The notes under the pieces are model-generated. The model was not told the origin of the DNA and ran no database searches. It saw only the letters and a list, made by a program, of their open reading frames with translations. Positions 8,704 through 16,919 of a DNA stretch of 64,000 bases are shown piece by piece (within the stretch, counting starts at the first letter, position 1; every line of letters begins with the position of its first letter). Made by a program: the position numbers and the translations under genes. Where the stretch lies: contig NZ_JBLXIJ010000007.1 in the NCBI RefSeq assembly GCF_048269545.1, positions 57,993 to 121,992 of the forward strand, read 5' to 3'. This DNA is from Halpernia sp048269545. GTDB lineage: Bacteria > Bacteroidota > Bacteroidia > Flavobacteriales > Weeksellaceae.

Positions 8704-9216
8704 CTATTTGTACCACCCAGAATATTTCACATAATTATTCGCAATTCTTTCCACTTCACCTTCCAAAAGTTCTGCAGAAATATCTTTAATTTTTCTTGCG
8801 GGAATTCCCGCCCAAACTTCGCCAGATTTCACATGAGTTCCTTGAGTAACAACAGAACCTGAACCGATTATAGAATTTTCTTCCACCAAACAATTATCCA
8901 TCACAATTGCGCCCATTCCAATTAAAACATTGTCATGAACTGTGCAACCATGGACAATGGCGTTGTGTCCGATAGAAACATTATTACCAATTATTAGAGG
9001 AAATTTTTCAAAAGTGCAATGCAACATCACATTATCTTGAACATTTACTTTATTACCCAATTTTATAAAATTCACATCGCCCCGAATTACCGCATTATAC
9101 CAAATGCTACAATCTTTTCCCATTTCCACATCGCCGATTATTGTTGCGGTTTCTGCTAAAAAAGTATTTTCTCCAATGATGGGTGTTTTTTCTAAAAGTT
9201 CTTTTATTAACGCCAT
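8704..9216 (-). CDS. Gamma-class carbonic anhydrase family protein
   Basis: 170 residues made mostly of left-handed beta-helix hexapeptide repeats (for example VEENSIIGSGSVV). The three zinc-ligand histidines of the gamma class are present in VMLHCTF and IGHNAIVHGC. This supports a trimeric metalloenzyme of the YrdA/CaiE-like group. Many such proteins show weak or no carbonic anhydrase activity, so CO2 hydration is probable but not certain. Isolated gene, cytoplasmic. Confidence 0.9.
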   Translation of the reverse strand: MALIKELLEKTPIIGENTFLAETATIIGDVEMGKDCSIWYNAVIRGDVNFIKLGNKVNVQDNVMLHCTFEKFPLIIGNNVSIGHNAIVHGCTVHDNVLIGMGAIVMDNCLVEENSIIGSGSVVTQGTHVKSGEVWAGIPARKIKDISAELLEGEVERIANNYVKYSGWYK

Positions 9217-9271
9217 AATTTTAAATTTAAAAATGAATTGATTGGAAAATTATATTTTAAATAATGATTGA

Positions 9272-9295
9272 TTTGCTAATGATAATCATAGCAAA
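9272..9295. repeat. Imperfect palindrome upstream of the carbonic anhydrase and NifU-like genes
   Basis: TTTGCTAATGAT and ATCATAGCAAA face each other in the divergent intergenic region, with one unpaired A. Its position could suit an operator or a repeat fragment. It is followed by a short direct repeat of TAACTTCTAATT. Confidence 0.35.
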
Positions 9296-9364
9296 AATCT
9301 AACTTCTAATTTCTAACTTCTAATTACTTATCCGTATTTTTGTAATCAAATTTAAGAAAATAAA

Positions 9365-10243
9365 ATGCATCAAATATTAATAGAACCTACAGAAAATAAA
9401 AAAGTAATAAAATTCGTCACGGATTATACTTTAATTCCCGGTTCTGTAGAATTAGATAGAGATTCGGACATCAAAGAAATTCCTTTAGCGCAAGAACTTT
9501 TTAAATTTCCATTTGTAGAAAAAATATTTATCACTGCTAATTTTATTGCAATTGCTAAACAAGATTCCGTAGAATGGGAACACGTAACAGAAGGTTTGAA
9601 AGATATTATTGAAAAAGAACTTTCATCAAATCCAAGAATTTACAAACAAAAAAATAAAGAAATTTTTCAAGTTTATTCTGAGATGACTCCAAACCCAAAT
9701 GTAATGAAATTTGTTTCAAACAAAGTTTTATTAGAAGGTTTTGTGGAAGTAAAAACAAAAGAAACATCAGTTATCGTTCCTTTAGCAGAAGAACTTTACA
9801 ATAAATTTACATTTATAAAAGAAGTTTTTATTTCTGATAATTTTGTTGCGGTTACAAAAGATGAATCTGTAGAATGGCATGAAGTAATGGTTGAAGTAGC
9901 AACTTTAATTGCCGATTTTTTAAATTCAGGAAAAACAATTTCTTACTCACAACCACAATCTCACCAAAAACCTGTTGAAAATATAATTGATAGAGATTAC
10001 ACTGAAAATGAACAAAAGATTTCAGATATATTGAATGAATACGTCGCTCCAGCTGTAGAAGGAGACGGTGGAAAAATTTCTTTAATTGAATATGAAGTGG
10101 AAACTAAAACCGCAAAGATGCTTTTGCAAGGCGCATGTTCTGGTTGTCCAAGTTCTACAGCCACTTTAAAAGGTGGAATTGAAAATATTTTAAAACAATT
10201 TTTACCAGAGTTGGTAGAAAATGTGGAAGCGGTGAATGGATAA
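9365..10243 (+). CDS. NifU-family iron-sulfur scaffold/carrier protein with duplicated N-terminal domain
   Basis: 292 residues. Two Nfu N-terminal domains occur in tandem (about 1-90 and 105-190); each repeats a pattern such as PLAxELFKFPFVEKIFI and PLAEELYNKFTFIKEVFI followed by DSVEW or ESVEW. The C-terminal NifU domain (about 215-292) has the cluster-binding CxxC as C258 and C261 in GACSGCPSS. Proteins of this type carry a 4Fe-4S cluster to target enzymes in the cytoplasm. TATTTTTG (9335-9342) is a plausible -7 element 22 nt before the ATG. hemH lies downstream on the same strand, another iron-handling gene. Confidence 0.92.
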   Translation: MHQILIEPTENKKVIKFVTDYTLIPGSVELDRDSDIKEIPLAQELFKFPFVEKIFITANFIAIAKQDSVEWEHVTEGLKDIIEKELSSNPRIYKQKNKEIFQVYSEMTPNPNVMKFVSNKVLLEGFVEVKTKETSVIVPLAEELYNKFTFIKEVFISDNFVAVTKDESVEWHEVMVEVATLIADFLNSGKTISYSQPQSHQKPVENIIDRDYTENEQKISDILNEYVAPAVEGDGGKISLIEYEVETKTAKMLLQGACSGCPSSTATLKGGIENILKQFLPELVENVEAVNG

Positions 10244-10250
10244 AATCATA

Positions 10251-10311
10251 AGCAATGGGTATTAATTAATGAGCAATATTTACGCTCAACAATTACTTAT
10301 TACCCATTGCT
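10251..10311. repeat. Intergenic inverted repeat between the NifU-like gene and hemH
   Basis: AGCAATGGGTA (10251-10261) and TACCCATTGCT (10301-10311) are perfect 11-bp arms around a 39-nt loop rich in TAATTACT words. It spans almost the whole gap between the two genes, so any readthrough transcript would fold here. Confidence 0.7.
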
Positions 10312-10327
10312 AATTACTTATAAAAAA

Positions 10328-11350
10328 ATGAAAGGAATTTTATTAGTCAATCTCGGTTCGCCGAAATCTACCAAAGTAGAAGATGTAAAAACTTATCTTG
10401 ATGAATTCTTGATGGACGAAAAAGTGATTGATTATCGTTGGTTTTTTCGCTCACTTTTGGTGCAAGGAATTATTTTAAATACGCGACCAAAAAAATCTGC
10501 AGAAGCTTATAAAACAGTTTGGACGGAAGAAGGTTCACCATTAATTGTTTACACTGAAAAAGTTCAGAAAAAATTACAAAAATTAGTAGATGTTCCTGTA
10601 GAAATTGGAATGCGTTATGCGGAACCAAGTATTGAAAATGGCCTCAAAAAATTAGTAGAACAAGGCGTGACTGAAATTGTTTTATTCCCACTTTATCCGC
10701 AATATGCGATGAGTACAACGGAAACTGTAATTGACAAAGCAGAAGAAGTTCGGAAAAAACATTTCCCAGAAATTAAAATAAATTATATTCAACCGTTTTA
10801 TAAGCGTGAAATTTATATCAATTGTTTAGCTGAAAGTATTCGTGAAAAATTGCCAGAGAATTTTGACGCTTTGCAATTTTCTTATCACGGCGTTCCAGAA
10901 CGACATATTTATAAAACCGACCCTACAAATACCTGTAATTTAAATGATTGTTGCTCACGAAGTGAAAATCCAAGTCATCAATTTTGTTATAGACATCAAT
11001 GTTTTAAAGTAACGGAAGAAGTTATTAAAAAATTAAATTTACCGAAAGAAAAAGTTTTGGTGACATTTCAATCGCGTTTGGGAAAAGACAAATGGATGGA
11101 ACCTTATACAGACGCAACTTTAGAAATTTTACCAAAAAAAGGAATTAAAAATTTAGCCATTGTTTGTCCGGCTTTCGTTTCAGATTGTCTGGAAACTTTA
11201 GAAGAGATTTCTGTTGAAGGAAAAGAAATATTTGAACATGCAGGTGGAGAAACTTTTAATTATATTCCGTGTTTGAATGATGAAGATCGATGGATTGAAG
11301 TGGTGAAAACTTTGTGTGAAGAAAAATTAGAAGAATTTTATTTGGTTTAA
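10328..11350 (+). CDS. hemH: Ferrochelatase
   Basis: 340 residues from the ATG giving MKGILLVNLGSP, the classical ferrochelatase start; an in-frame TTG 21 nt upstream is less likely. The catalytic histidine lies in SYHGVPERH (near residue 190), followed by a cysteine-rich stretch (DPTNTCNLNDCC and QFCYRHQC). FQSRLGKDKWMEPYT and CPAFVSDCLETLEEI also match the family. The enzyme inserts iron into protoporphyrin IX at the last step of heme synthesis. Cysteines at these sites could bind a 2Fe-2S cluster, as in some other ferrochelatases; this is inference. Confidence 0.96.
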   Translation: MKGILLVNLGSPKSTKVEDVKTYLDEFLMDEKVIDYRWFFRSLLVQGIILNTRPKKSAEAYKTVWTEEGSPLIVYTEKVQKKLQKLVDVPVEIGMRYAEPSIENGLKKLVEQGVTEIVLFPLYPQYAMSTTETVIDKAEEVRKKHFPEIKINYIQPFYKREIYINCLAESIREKLPENFDALQFSYHGVPERHIYKTDPTNTCNLNDCCSRSENPSHQFCYRHQCFKVTEEVIKKLNLPKEKVLVTFQSRLGKDKWMEPYTDATLEILPKKGIKNLAIVCPAFVSDCLETLEEISVEGKEIFEHAGGETFNYIPCLNDEDRWIEVVKTLCEEKLEEFYLV

Positions 11351-11354
11351 ATTA

Positions 11355-12566
11355 TTAACGCACCGCTCTCCTAGTTTCACCATAACCAATCAATCCATCA
11401 TAGTTTCTACCAAAAGGTTTGTAATATAAAAACGCTTGGTAAAGATTTTCTGTTTGCCAAAAATTTCCGTTGATTTCTCCCAGATTTATAATTCCAGAAG
11501 CATCTTTTGTAGCTAAAATATAATTGTAAAAACCTTGTTTAAGATAAATTTTTGCGGTGTATCTTTTATTTGCTGTATCGTAAAACATTTCACTGTTTTT
11601 ATCTGCGATATAATCATTAAACTGTCCTAAAACATAAATTTGCTTATCAATTTTTTCTGAATCTAAATTGAAATAAACCCAAGAATAATCTGCTTCTCGG
11701 TCTGCATTTCTTTCCGTTCCAAGATCATTTCTTCTAAAATAAAACGCACCATTTACGTCGCCTTGATTTTGATAATTTAATGGATACGCCCAAACTGGAA
11801 AAAGATAAGTATAATTTTTACCATCAATATTTTCAACATTTGCAACCATATCAAAAGCTTGATTAATGATTTTATTATCAAAATAATAAAACTCATTATT
11901 TCCCGCAAAAGCCAAATTTAATTGCTGAAACAAAACCTGACTTCCCAAACTTGAACTCGGTCTTTGGTTAAAAACGCCGTTATTAAAGTTATTATTTTGA
12001 ATGACATTTAAACTAATAGAATTTAAATTGGAAGACAAATTTGCACCGTTTGAGATAGCTTGAACTTCAATTCTTTGGTTAAGCTGCGGTTTTGAAGCAT
12101 CTTGAAAACGCGTGATATTTAAAGCCAAATTCACTCCATCTTCTACGATACAAAATCGTTTCGTAAACAATGGATTTGACGGCGAATCTTGATAAACAAT
12201 CAACTCATAATTTCCCGAAATTTTAGGCCGAATTTTATCATTTGGAAAAGTTAATGTGTAATTGGTATAAGCTTGTGAAGTGTTAAAAGAATATTGAAAC
12301 TGATCAATTAATCCATTCAAACTTCCTGTTGCAAACTCGGTAAAAAATAAATTATCATCTTGCCAATTTCTATCAAAATGCTTAATTGTGTATCTGTAGA
12401 TTTGGTTAGAATTTGATAAATCATCGAACTTTAAAATCAATTGATCATTAAAACCAATTACCGCAGTTTCATCGTTGGTTTTGGGGTTAAAAAGTTGAAC
12501 ACTTCGAATATCTTGAGAGAAAATCAATACTGAAAATAAAGAAAAAATAATTTGTAAAAACTTCAT
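11355..12566 (-). CDS. Type IX secretion system plug protein (DUF5103 family)
   Basis: 403 residues with an N-terminal signal peptide (hydrophobic run to about residue 17). The sequence matches the family formerly called DUF5103: RSVQLFNPKTNDET, then YTIKHFDRNW, an IRPKISGNYELIVY block, and a C-terminal domain with YFNLDSEKIDKQIYVLGQFNDY. In the SprA translocon structure of Flavobacterium johnsoniae, a protein of this type closes the channel from the periplasm. It is therefore expected to act with T9SS clients such as the three sorting-domain proteins in this window. It is not near other T9SS genes here. Confidence 0.85.
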   Translation of the reverse strand: MKFLQIIFSLFSVLIFSQDIRSVQLFNPKTNDETAVIGFNDQLILKFDDLSNSNQIYRYTIKHFDRNWQDDNLFFTEFATGSLNGLIDQFQYSFNTSQAYTNYTLTFPNDKIRPKISGNYELIVYQDSPSNPLFTKRFCIVEDGVNLALNITRFQDASKPQLNQRIEVQAISNGANLSSNLNSISLNVIQNNNFNNGVFNQRPSSSLGSQVLFQQLNLAFAGNNEFYYFDNKIINQAFDMVANVENIDGKNYTYLFPVWAYPLNYQNQGDVNGAFYFRRNDLGTERNADREADYSWVYFNLDSEKIDKQIYVLGQFNDYIADKNSEMFYDTANKRYTAKIYLKQGFYNYILATKDASGIINLGEINGNFWQTENLYQAFLYYKPFGRNYDGLIGYGETRRAVR

Positions 12567-12661
12567 AAAACGAAGATAAGGTTTTTGATTTGATGATTTG
12601 ACAATTTTATGATGCGAAAATGTGAAATTAACTGACTAAATTTGTAACTAAATTAAATAAA

Positions 12662-13300
12662 ATGCTCACAGTAAAATCTTTCACTTTCAATCCGTTTTCA
12701 GAAAATACTTACGTCGTTTATAACGAATTCAACAACGCTTATATTATTGATCCTGGAAATTTTACAGATGAAGAAAATTTAGTTTTAAAACATTTTATTT
12801 CTGATCATGATTTAAAAATTGAAAATATTCTGTTAACTCACGCTCATATTGATCACGTTTTAGGTTTGCAATGGGCATTTGATGAATATCAAGTTCCTGT
12901 AATGTTGCATGAAATTGAACGCGAAATTTTAGAAAGGAATCCGATGGATGCGAATCGGTTTGGGTTTTTCTTTAAGCCTTTTGTTGGCGAAATTCTCTAT
13001 TTAAAAGAAAATGATATTTTAAAATTAGATTCAGATGAATTGAAAGTTTTGCATCTTCCAGGACATTCTCCAGGACATATTGCGTTTTATAATGAATTGC
13101 AAAAATTAATAATTTCTGGCGATGTTTTATTTGAAGGAAGTATTGGTAGAACCGATTTATACAAAGGAAATCACGCACATCTTTTAGAAAGTATCCGAAT
13201 GAAAATGTTTAATTTACACGCGGAAACCCAAGTTTACAATGGCCACGGAAATCCTACGAGTATTGGTTTTGAACGAAATTTTAATCCGTTTTTTAAATAA
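12662..13300 (+). CDS. MBL-fold metallo-hydrolase (glyoxalase II-like)
   Basis: 212 residues. The metal-binding motif THAHIDH occupies residues 59-65. Downstream metal ligands are in LPGHSPGH (about 137), SGDVLFEGSIGRTD (about 152-165) and YNGHG (about 197). The fold and length fit the glyoxalase II-like hydrolase family; the true substrate is unknown, since many such proteins hydrolyse thioesters other than S-lactoylglutathione. A -7-like TAAATTTG lies 17 nt before the ATG. Confidence 0.92.
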   Translation: MLTVKSFTFNPFSENTYVVYNEFNNAYIIDPGNFTDEENLVLKHFISDHDLKIENILLTHAHIDHVLGLQWAFDEYQVPVMLHEIEREILERNPMDANRFGFFFKPFVGEILYLKENDILKLDSDELKVLHLPGHSPGHIAFYNELQKLIISGDVLFEGSIGRTDLYKGNHAHLLESIRMKMFNLHAETQVYNGHGNPTSIGFERNFNPFFK

Positions 13301-13309
13301 AAAGATATT

Positions 13310-13351
13310 AGATATTAGACAATCACAATCTAATATCTCATGTCTAATATC
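13310..13351. repeat. Short intergenic inverted and direct repeats
   Basis: AGATATTAGA (13310-13319) faces TCTAATATCT (13329-13338), and GTCTAATATC (13342-13351) is a second copy. The convergent gene pair around it makes a terminator role possible, although no long T-run follows. Confidence 0.55.
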
Positions 13352-13357
13352 TAACAT

Positions 13358-13918
13358 CTAATTTTTCCATTTAATTCCGCAACCCATACTCGGTTTTTGC
13401 ATTTCTTCCTGATTTTCTCCCGCCAAAAGATTTTCAAAAGCGATTATTAAATCTTCTCCCGTAACTTCTTTGTGATTCCCTGGTCGAGAATCGTCCATTT
13501 GTCCGCGGTAAATTAAATCTAATTTATCATCAAAAAAGAAAAAATCTGGAGTGCAAGCTGCATCGTAAGCTTTCGCAACTACTTGACTTTCATCATATAA
13601 ATAAGGAAATTTAAAACCTTCCGACTCCCTAAATTCCACCATATTTTCAGGAGAATCTTGCGGATATTTCTCTACATTATTAGAATTAATTGCGATAAAT
13701 TCTATTCCTTTTGCGCTGTAATCTTCATACAATTCCGCCAATTGATCGATGACATGCAAAACGAACGGACAATGATTGCACATAAAAATAACCAAAGTTC
13801 CTTTTTCTCCTTTCAGATTTTCCAAAGATTGTAAGTTATTATTTTCACTTGGATTTGGAAGTTCAAAAAACGGCGCTTTTGTACCGAGTTCGAGCATATT
13901 AGAATTTGTATCAGACAT
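13358..13918 (-). CDS. Thioredoxin-family (AhpC/TSA-like) protein
   Basis: 186 residues. The thioredoxin fold is shown by GTKAPFFELP, LVIFMCNHCPF with a CNHC redox pair (C47, C50), and YDAACTPDFFFFD with the cis-proline loop. Many flavobacteria carry this cytoplasmic redoxin of unknown partner. The final residues MGCGIKWKN, with an additional cysteine, are typical of the subfamily. Peroxidase or disulfide reductase activity is possible, but neither is shown by sequence alone. Confidence 0.9.
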   Translation of the reverse strand: MSDTNSNMLELGTKAPFFELPNPSENNNLQSLENLKGEKGTLVIFMCNHCPFVLHVIDQLAELYEDYSAKGIEFIAINSNNVEKYPQDSPENMVEFRESEGFKFPYLYDESQVVAKAYDAACTPDFFFFDDKLDLIYRGQMDDSRPGNHKEVTGEDLIIAFENLLAGENQEEMQKPSMGCGIKWKN

Positions 13919-13959
13919 AATTTTTATTTGAAAATGAGTTTATTTGAAAAATCTTTTGT

Positions 13960-14865
13960 TTAGATTTCTAATTTGTTTAGCAAAGATAAGACTTCTTCCC
14001 AAGAATAATCATACTTCAGAGTTTGCGCATTTTCTAATTTTTTATTCCACGTGATTTGTCGTTTTGCGTATCTGCGACTATTTTTTTTAATTTCTTCAAT
14101 AGCAAAATCCAAATTCCAACTTCCGTCCAGATATTTGAAAAGTTCAGTGTAACCAACTGTATGAAGCGGAACAAGGTTTTTAAAATTAATTAAATTTTTT
14201 ACTTCTTGCAGTAAGCCATTTTCCATCATTAAATCTACGCGTTGGTTTATTCTTTTATAAATAATTTCACGTGGCGCTTCAAGATTAATTCTAAAAACTT
14301 CAAAATCACGCTTCGATTTTTGTTGATTAATATTTTCAGTATAAGTTTTCCCAGTTTGCCAAATAATATCAATCGCTCGTAAAAGTCGGCGAGGATTGTC
14401 TTTATCGACAATTTTAAAATATTCTAAATCTAATTTTTCTAATAAATTTTGTAACTCTACAATTCCTTTTTCTTGCCAAATTTTCAATAATTTTTCTTGA
14501 TTTTCAGAGTTCGCTTCAGGTAAATCATTCAAACCTTCTACAACTGCTTTTTCATACATTCCGCTTCCTCCAACTAAAACAGCAATTTCTTTTTTCTGAA
14601 AAATTTCATTAATTTTTTTTAAAGCATCAATTTCATATTGACCAATTGAGTAATAATCTTTCACCGAAAGATTTCCAATAAAGTGGTGTTTTATTTCTGC
14701 TAATTCTTCATCAGACGGAACTGCAGTTCCAATTTTCATTTCTTTAAAAAACTGGCGAGAATCGCAGGAAATAATTTCGGTCTCAAAATATTTCGCCACT
14801 TTTATCGCCAGAGAAGTTTTGCCAATTCCCGTAGAACCTATGATTGAAATTAATTTTTTAGCCAA
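13960..14865 (-). CDS. miaA: tRNA dimethylallyltransferase
   Basis: 301 residues. The P-loop GSTGIGKTSLA lies at about residue 10, then the substrate-contact motif SCDSRQFFKEM. Further family blocks are IGTAVPSDEEL, LVGGSGMYEKAVVEGL and a C-terminal SRRYAKRQITWNKK. The enzyme adds dimethylallyl to A37 of tRNAs that read UNN codons. Length is normal. A minus-strand terminator-like hairpin lies about 35-70 nt upstream of the start, which is unusual and may mean leader attenuation. Confidence 0.95.
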   Translation of the reverse strand: MAKKLISIIGSTGIGKTSLAIKVAKYFETEIISCDSRQFFKEMKIGTAVPSDEELAEIKHHFIGNLSVKDYYSIGQYEIDALKKINEIFQKKEIAVLVGGSGMYEKAVVEGLNDLPEANSENQEKLLKIWQEKGIVELQNLLEKLDLEYFKIVDKDNPRRLLRAIDIIWQTGKTYTENINQQKSKRDFEVFRINLEAPREIIYKRINQRVDLMMENGLLQEVKNLINFKNLVPLHTVGYTELFKYLDGSWNLDFAIEEIKKNSRRYAKRQITWNKKLENAQTLKYDYSWEEVLSLLNKLEI

Positions 14866-14898
14866 AGTATACTTTTGTCAAAATTAAGAATTTATAAC

Positions 14899-14934
14899 AA
14901 AAAAAATCCCGTTAACTATGAGATTATCGGGATT
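14899..14934 (-). terminator. Intrinsic terminator-like hairpin upstream of miaA
   Basis: Read on the minus strand, AATCCCG and CGGGATT form a 7-bp stem followed by eight T. It points toward miaA but lies before its start codon, in the divergent gap with the carboxylase gene. Confidence 0.5.
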
Positions 14935-15039
14935 ATCAATTAATACAAATGTTAGAAACTCAAATAATTCTTTTTTATTGAACGAAAATAAAAAAAGAAT
15001 ATTGCTTGAAAATTAAATTAATTCAAAATATATTGCAAC

Positions 15040-15068
15040 TTGTATTTTCAATAAAATCCTTAACTTTA
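15040..15068 (+). promoter_or_regulatory. Promoter for acyl-CoA carboxylase gene
   Basis: TTG at 15040-15042, an 18-nt spacer and TAACTTTA at 15061-15068 resemble the Bacteroidota -33/-7 pair, with one mismatch at the last -7 base. The ATG follows 16 nt later. Confidence 0.45.
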
Positions 15069-15084
15069 AGACTTAAATATTTTT

Positions 15085-16713
15085 ATGAATTTAGAATTTA
15101 ATAAACACGAAGACAGCAATAAACAAAAATTAGCAGAAATCAACCATTTGCTAAAAGAAATACAAAAAGGTGGTGGAGAAAAACGCCTTCAAAAACAAAG
15201 AGATGAAGGCAAAATGACGGCGAGAGAACGTGTAGATTATCTTTTAGATAACGGTAAAAATTCAATAGAAATTGGTGCTTTTGCAGGTTTTGAAATGTAT
15301 GAAGATGAAGGAGGTTGCGCTGCAGGAGGCGTAATTGTAAAAATGGGATATGTTTCTGGAAGACAATGTTTGGTAGTTGCAAATGACGCTTCTGTGAAAG
15401 CTGGAGCTTGGTTTCCCATTACTGCAAAAAAGAACTTGCGCGCTCAAGAAATTTCTATGGAAAATCGTTTGCCAATTATTTATTTGGTAGATTCTGCTGG
15501 TGTTTATTTACCAATGCAAGATGAAATTTTCCCAGATAAAGAACATTTTGGAAGAATTTTTAGAAATAATGCGAAGATGAGTTCGATGGGAATCATACAG
15601 ATTTCTGCGGTAATGGGAAGTTGTGTTGCAGGTGGTGCTTATTTACCGATTATGAGCGACGAAGCAATGATTGTAGATAAAACAGGTTCAATTTTTTTGG
15701 CTGGAAGTTATTTAGTAAAAGCCGCAATTGGAGAAACTATTGATAATGAAACTCTTGGAGGCGCAACAACACATTGTGAAATTTCTGGTGTTACAGATTA
15801 TAAAGCAAAAAATGATCAAGATGCTTTAGATAGAATTAAAAATATTATGAAATCTTTAGGTGATTTCGAAAAAGCAGGATTTGACAGAATTGAAAGCCAA
15901 GAACCAAAAGAAAACCCAGAAAATATTTTTGGAATTATCCCTTCATTGAGAAATGAACAATATGATGTAAAAAATCTTTTAAAATGTTTGACTGACAATT
16001 CTGAATATGAAGAATACAAAGCAGATTACGGAAAAACTATTATTTGCGCAACAGCAAGAATTGATGGTTGGAGCGTCGGAATTGTCGCCAACCAAAGAAC
16101 GTTAGTGAAAAATGGAAAAGGTGAAATGCAATTTGGTGGTGTAATTTATTCCGATTCTGCGGACAAAGCTACACGTTTTATAGCAAATTGTAACCAAAGA
16201 AAAATTCCTTTAGTTTTTCTACAAGATGTGACTGGATTTATGGTCGGTTCAAAATCTGAACAAGGAGGGATTATTAAAGATGGTGCAAAAATGGTGAATG
16301 CAGTTTCAAATTCTGTAGTTCCGAAATTTACAATTATTACGGGAAATTCTTATGGTGCAGGAAATTATGCAATGTGCGGAAAAGCATATGATCCAAGATT
16401 AATTGTAGCATTTCCGTGGGCGGATTTGGCTGTAATGGGCGGAAGTCAAGCCGCAAAAGTTTTAGCCCAAATTCAGGAATCAACTTTAAAGAAAAAAGGA
16501 CAAAATTTAACAGATGAAGACAGAAAAAAACTTCTAGATGAAATTTCTTCACGTTACAAAAAACAGACAGAATCTACTTATGCAGCAGCAAGACTTTGGA
16601 CAGACGCAATTATAAATCCGATTGATACTAGAAAATGGATTTCTATGGGTATAGAAGCGGCGAATCATTCTCCAATTACAGAAAAATTTAATTTGGGAGT
16701 AATTCAAGTTTAA
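15085..16713 (+). CDS. Acyl-CoA carboxylase beta (carboxyltransferase) subunit
   Basis: 542 residues with both halves of the carboxyltransferase fold. Recognisable blocks are KMTARERVDYLLD near residue 45, DSAGVYLPMQDEIFPD, the oxyanion-hole motif SCVAGGAYLPIMSDE, and in the second half FLQDVTGFMVG and SYGAGNYAMCG. The family transfers carboxyl from biotin to propionyl-CoA, methylcrotonyl-CoA or a similar acyl-CoA. Sequence blocks such as the long middle region favour the methylcrotonyl/geranyl-type or propionyl-type subunit, but I cannot decide. No biotin carboxylase subunit is adjacent, so the partner must be elsewhere. Confidence 0.9.
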   Translation: MNLEFNKHEDSNKQKLAEINHLLKEIQKGGGEKRLQKQRDEGKMTARERVDYLLDNGKNSIEIGAFAGFEMYEDEGGCAAGGVIVKMGYVSGRQCLVVANDASVKAGAWFPITAKKNLRAQEISMENRLPIIYLVDSAGVYLPMQDEIFPDKEHFGRIFRNNAKMSSMGIIQISAVMGSCVAGGAYLPIMSDEAMIVDKTGSIFLAGSYLVKAAIGETIDNETLGGATTHCEISGVTDYKAKNDQDALDRIKNIMKSLGDFEKAGFDRIESQEPKENPENIFGIIPSLRNEQYDVKNLLKCLTDNSEYEEYKADYGKTIICATARIDGWSVGIVANQRTLVKNGKGEMQFGGVIYSDSADKATRFIANCNQRKIPLVFLQDVTGFMVGSKSEQGGIIKDGAKMVNAVSNSVVPKFTIITGNSYGAGNYAMCGKAYDPRLIVAFPWADLAVMGGSQAAKVLAQIQESTLKKKGQNLTDEDRKKLLDEISSRYKKQTESTYAAARLWTDAIINPIDTRKWISMGIEAANHSPITEKFNLGVIQV

Positions 16714-16919
16714 AAGTAAAAAAAAATATTCCAAGACTTTTGCTTAAAAAATTAAATCTCTAAATAAAACCCGATCATACTTAAAGGTATTTTTATTTCG
16801 TATAAATTATTTTAATTTTCTTACTTTGGGAAAAAGAAATAGTAGTTTAAACTAAAAACATCAACGTTTTTATTGTAAAATAATTAAGTTTAAAAAAACT
16901 AAATTCCTATTTTTACAAC

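Noticed and set aside
15140..16734. Several minus-strand open frames inside the acyl-CoA carboxylase gene
   Set aside because: They are shadows of a well-supported gene; no homology pattern or promoter.
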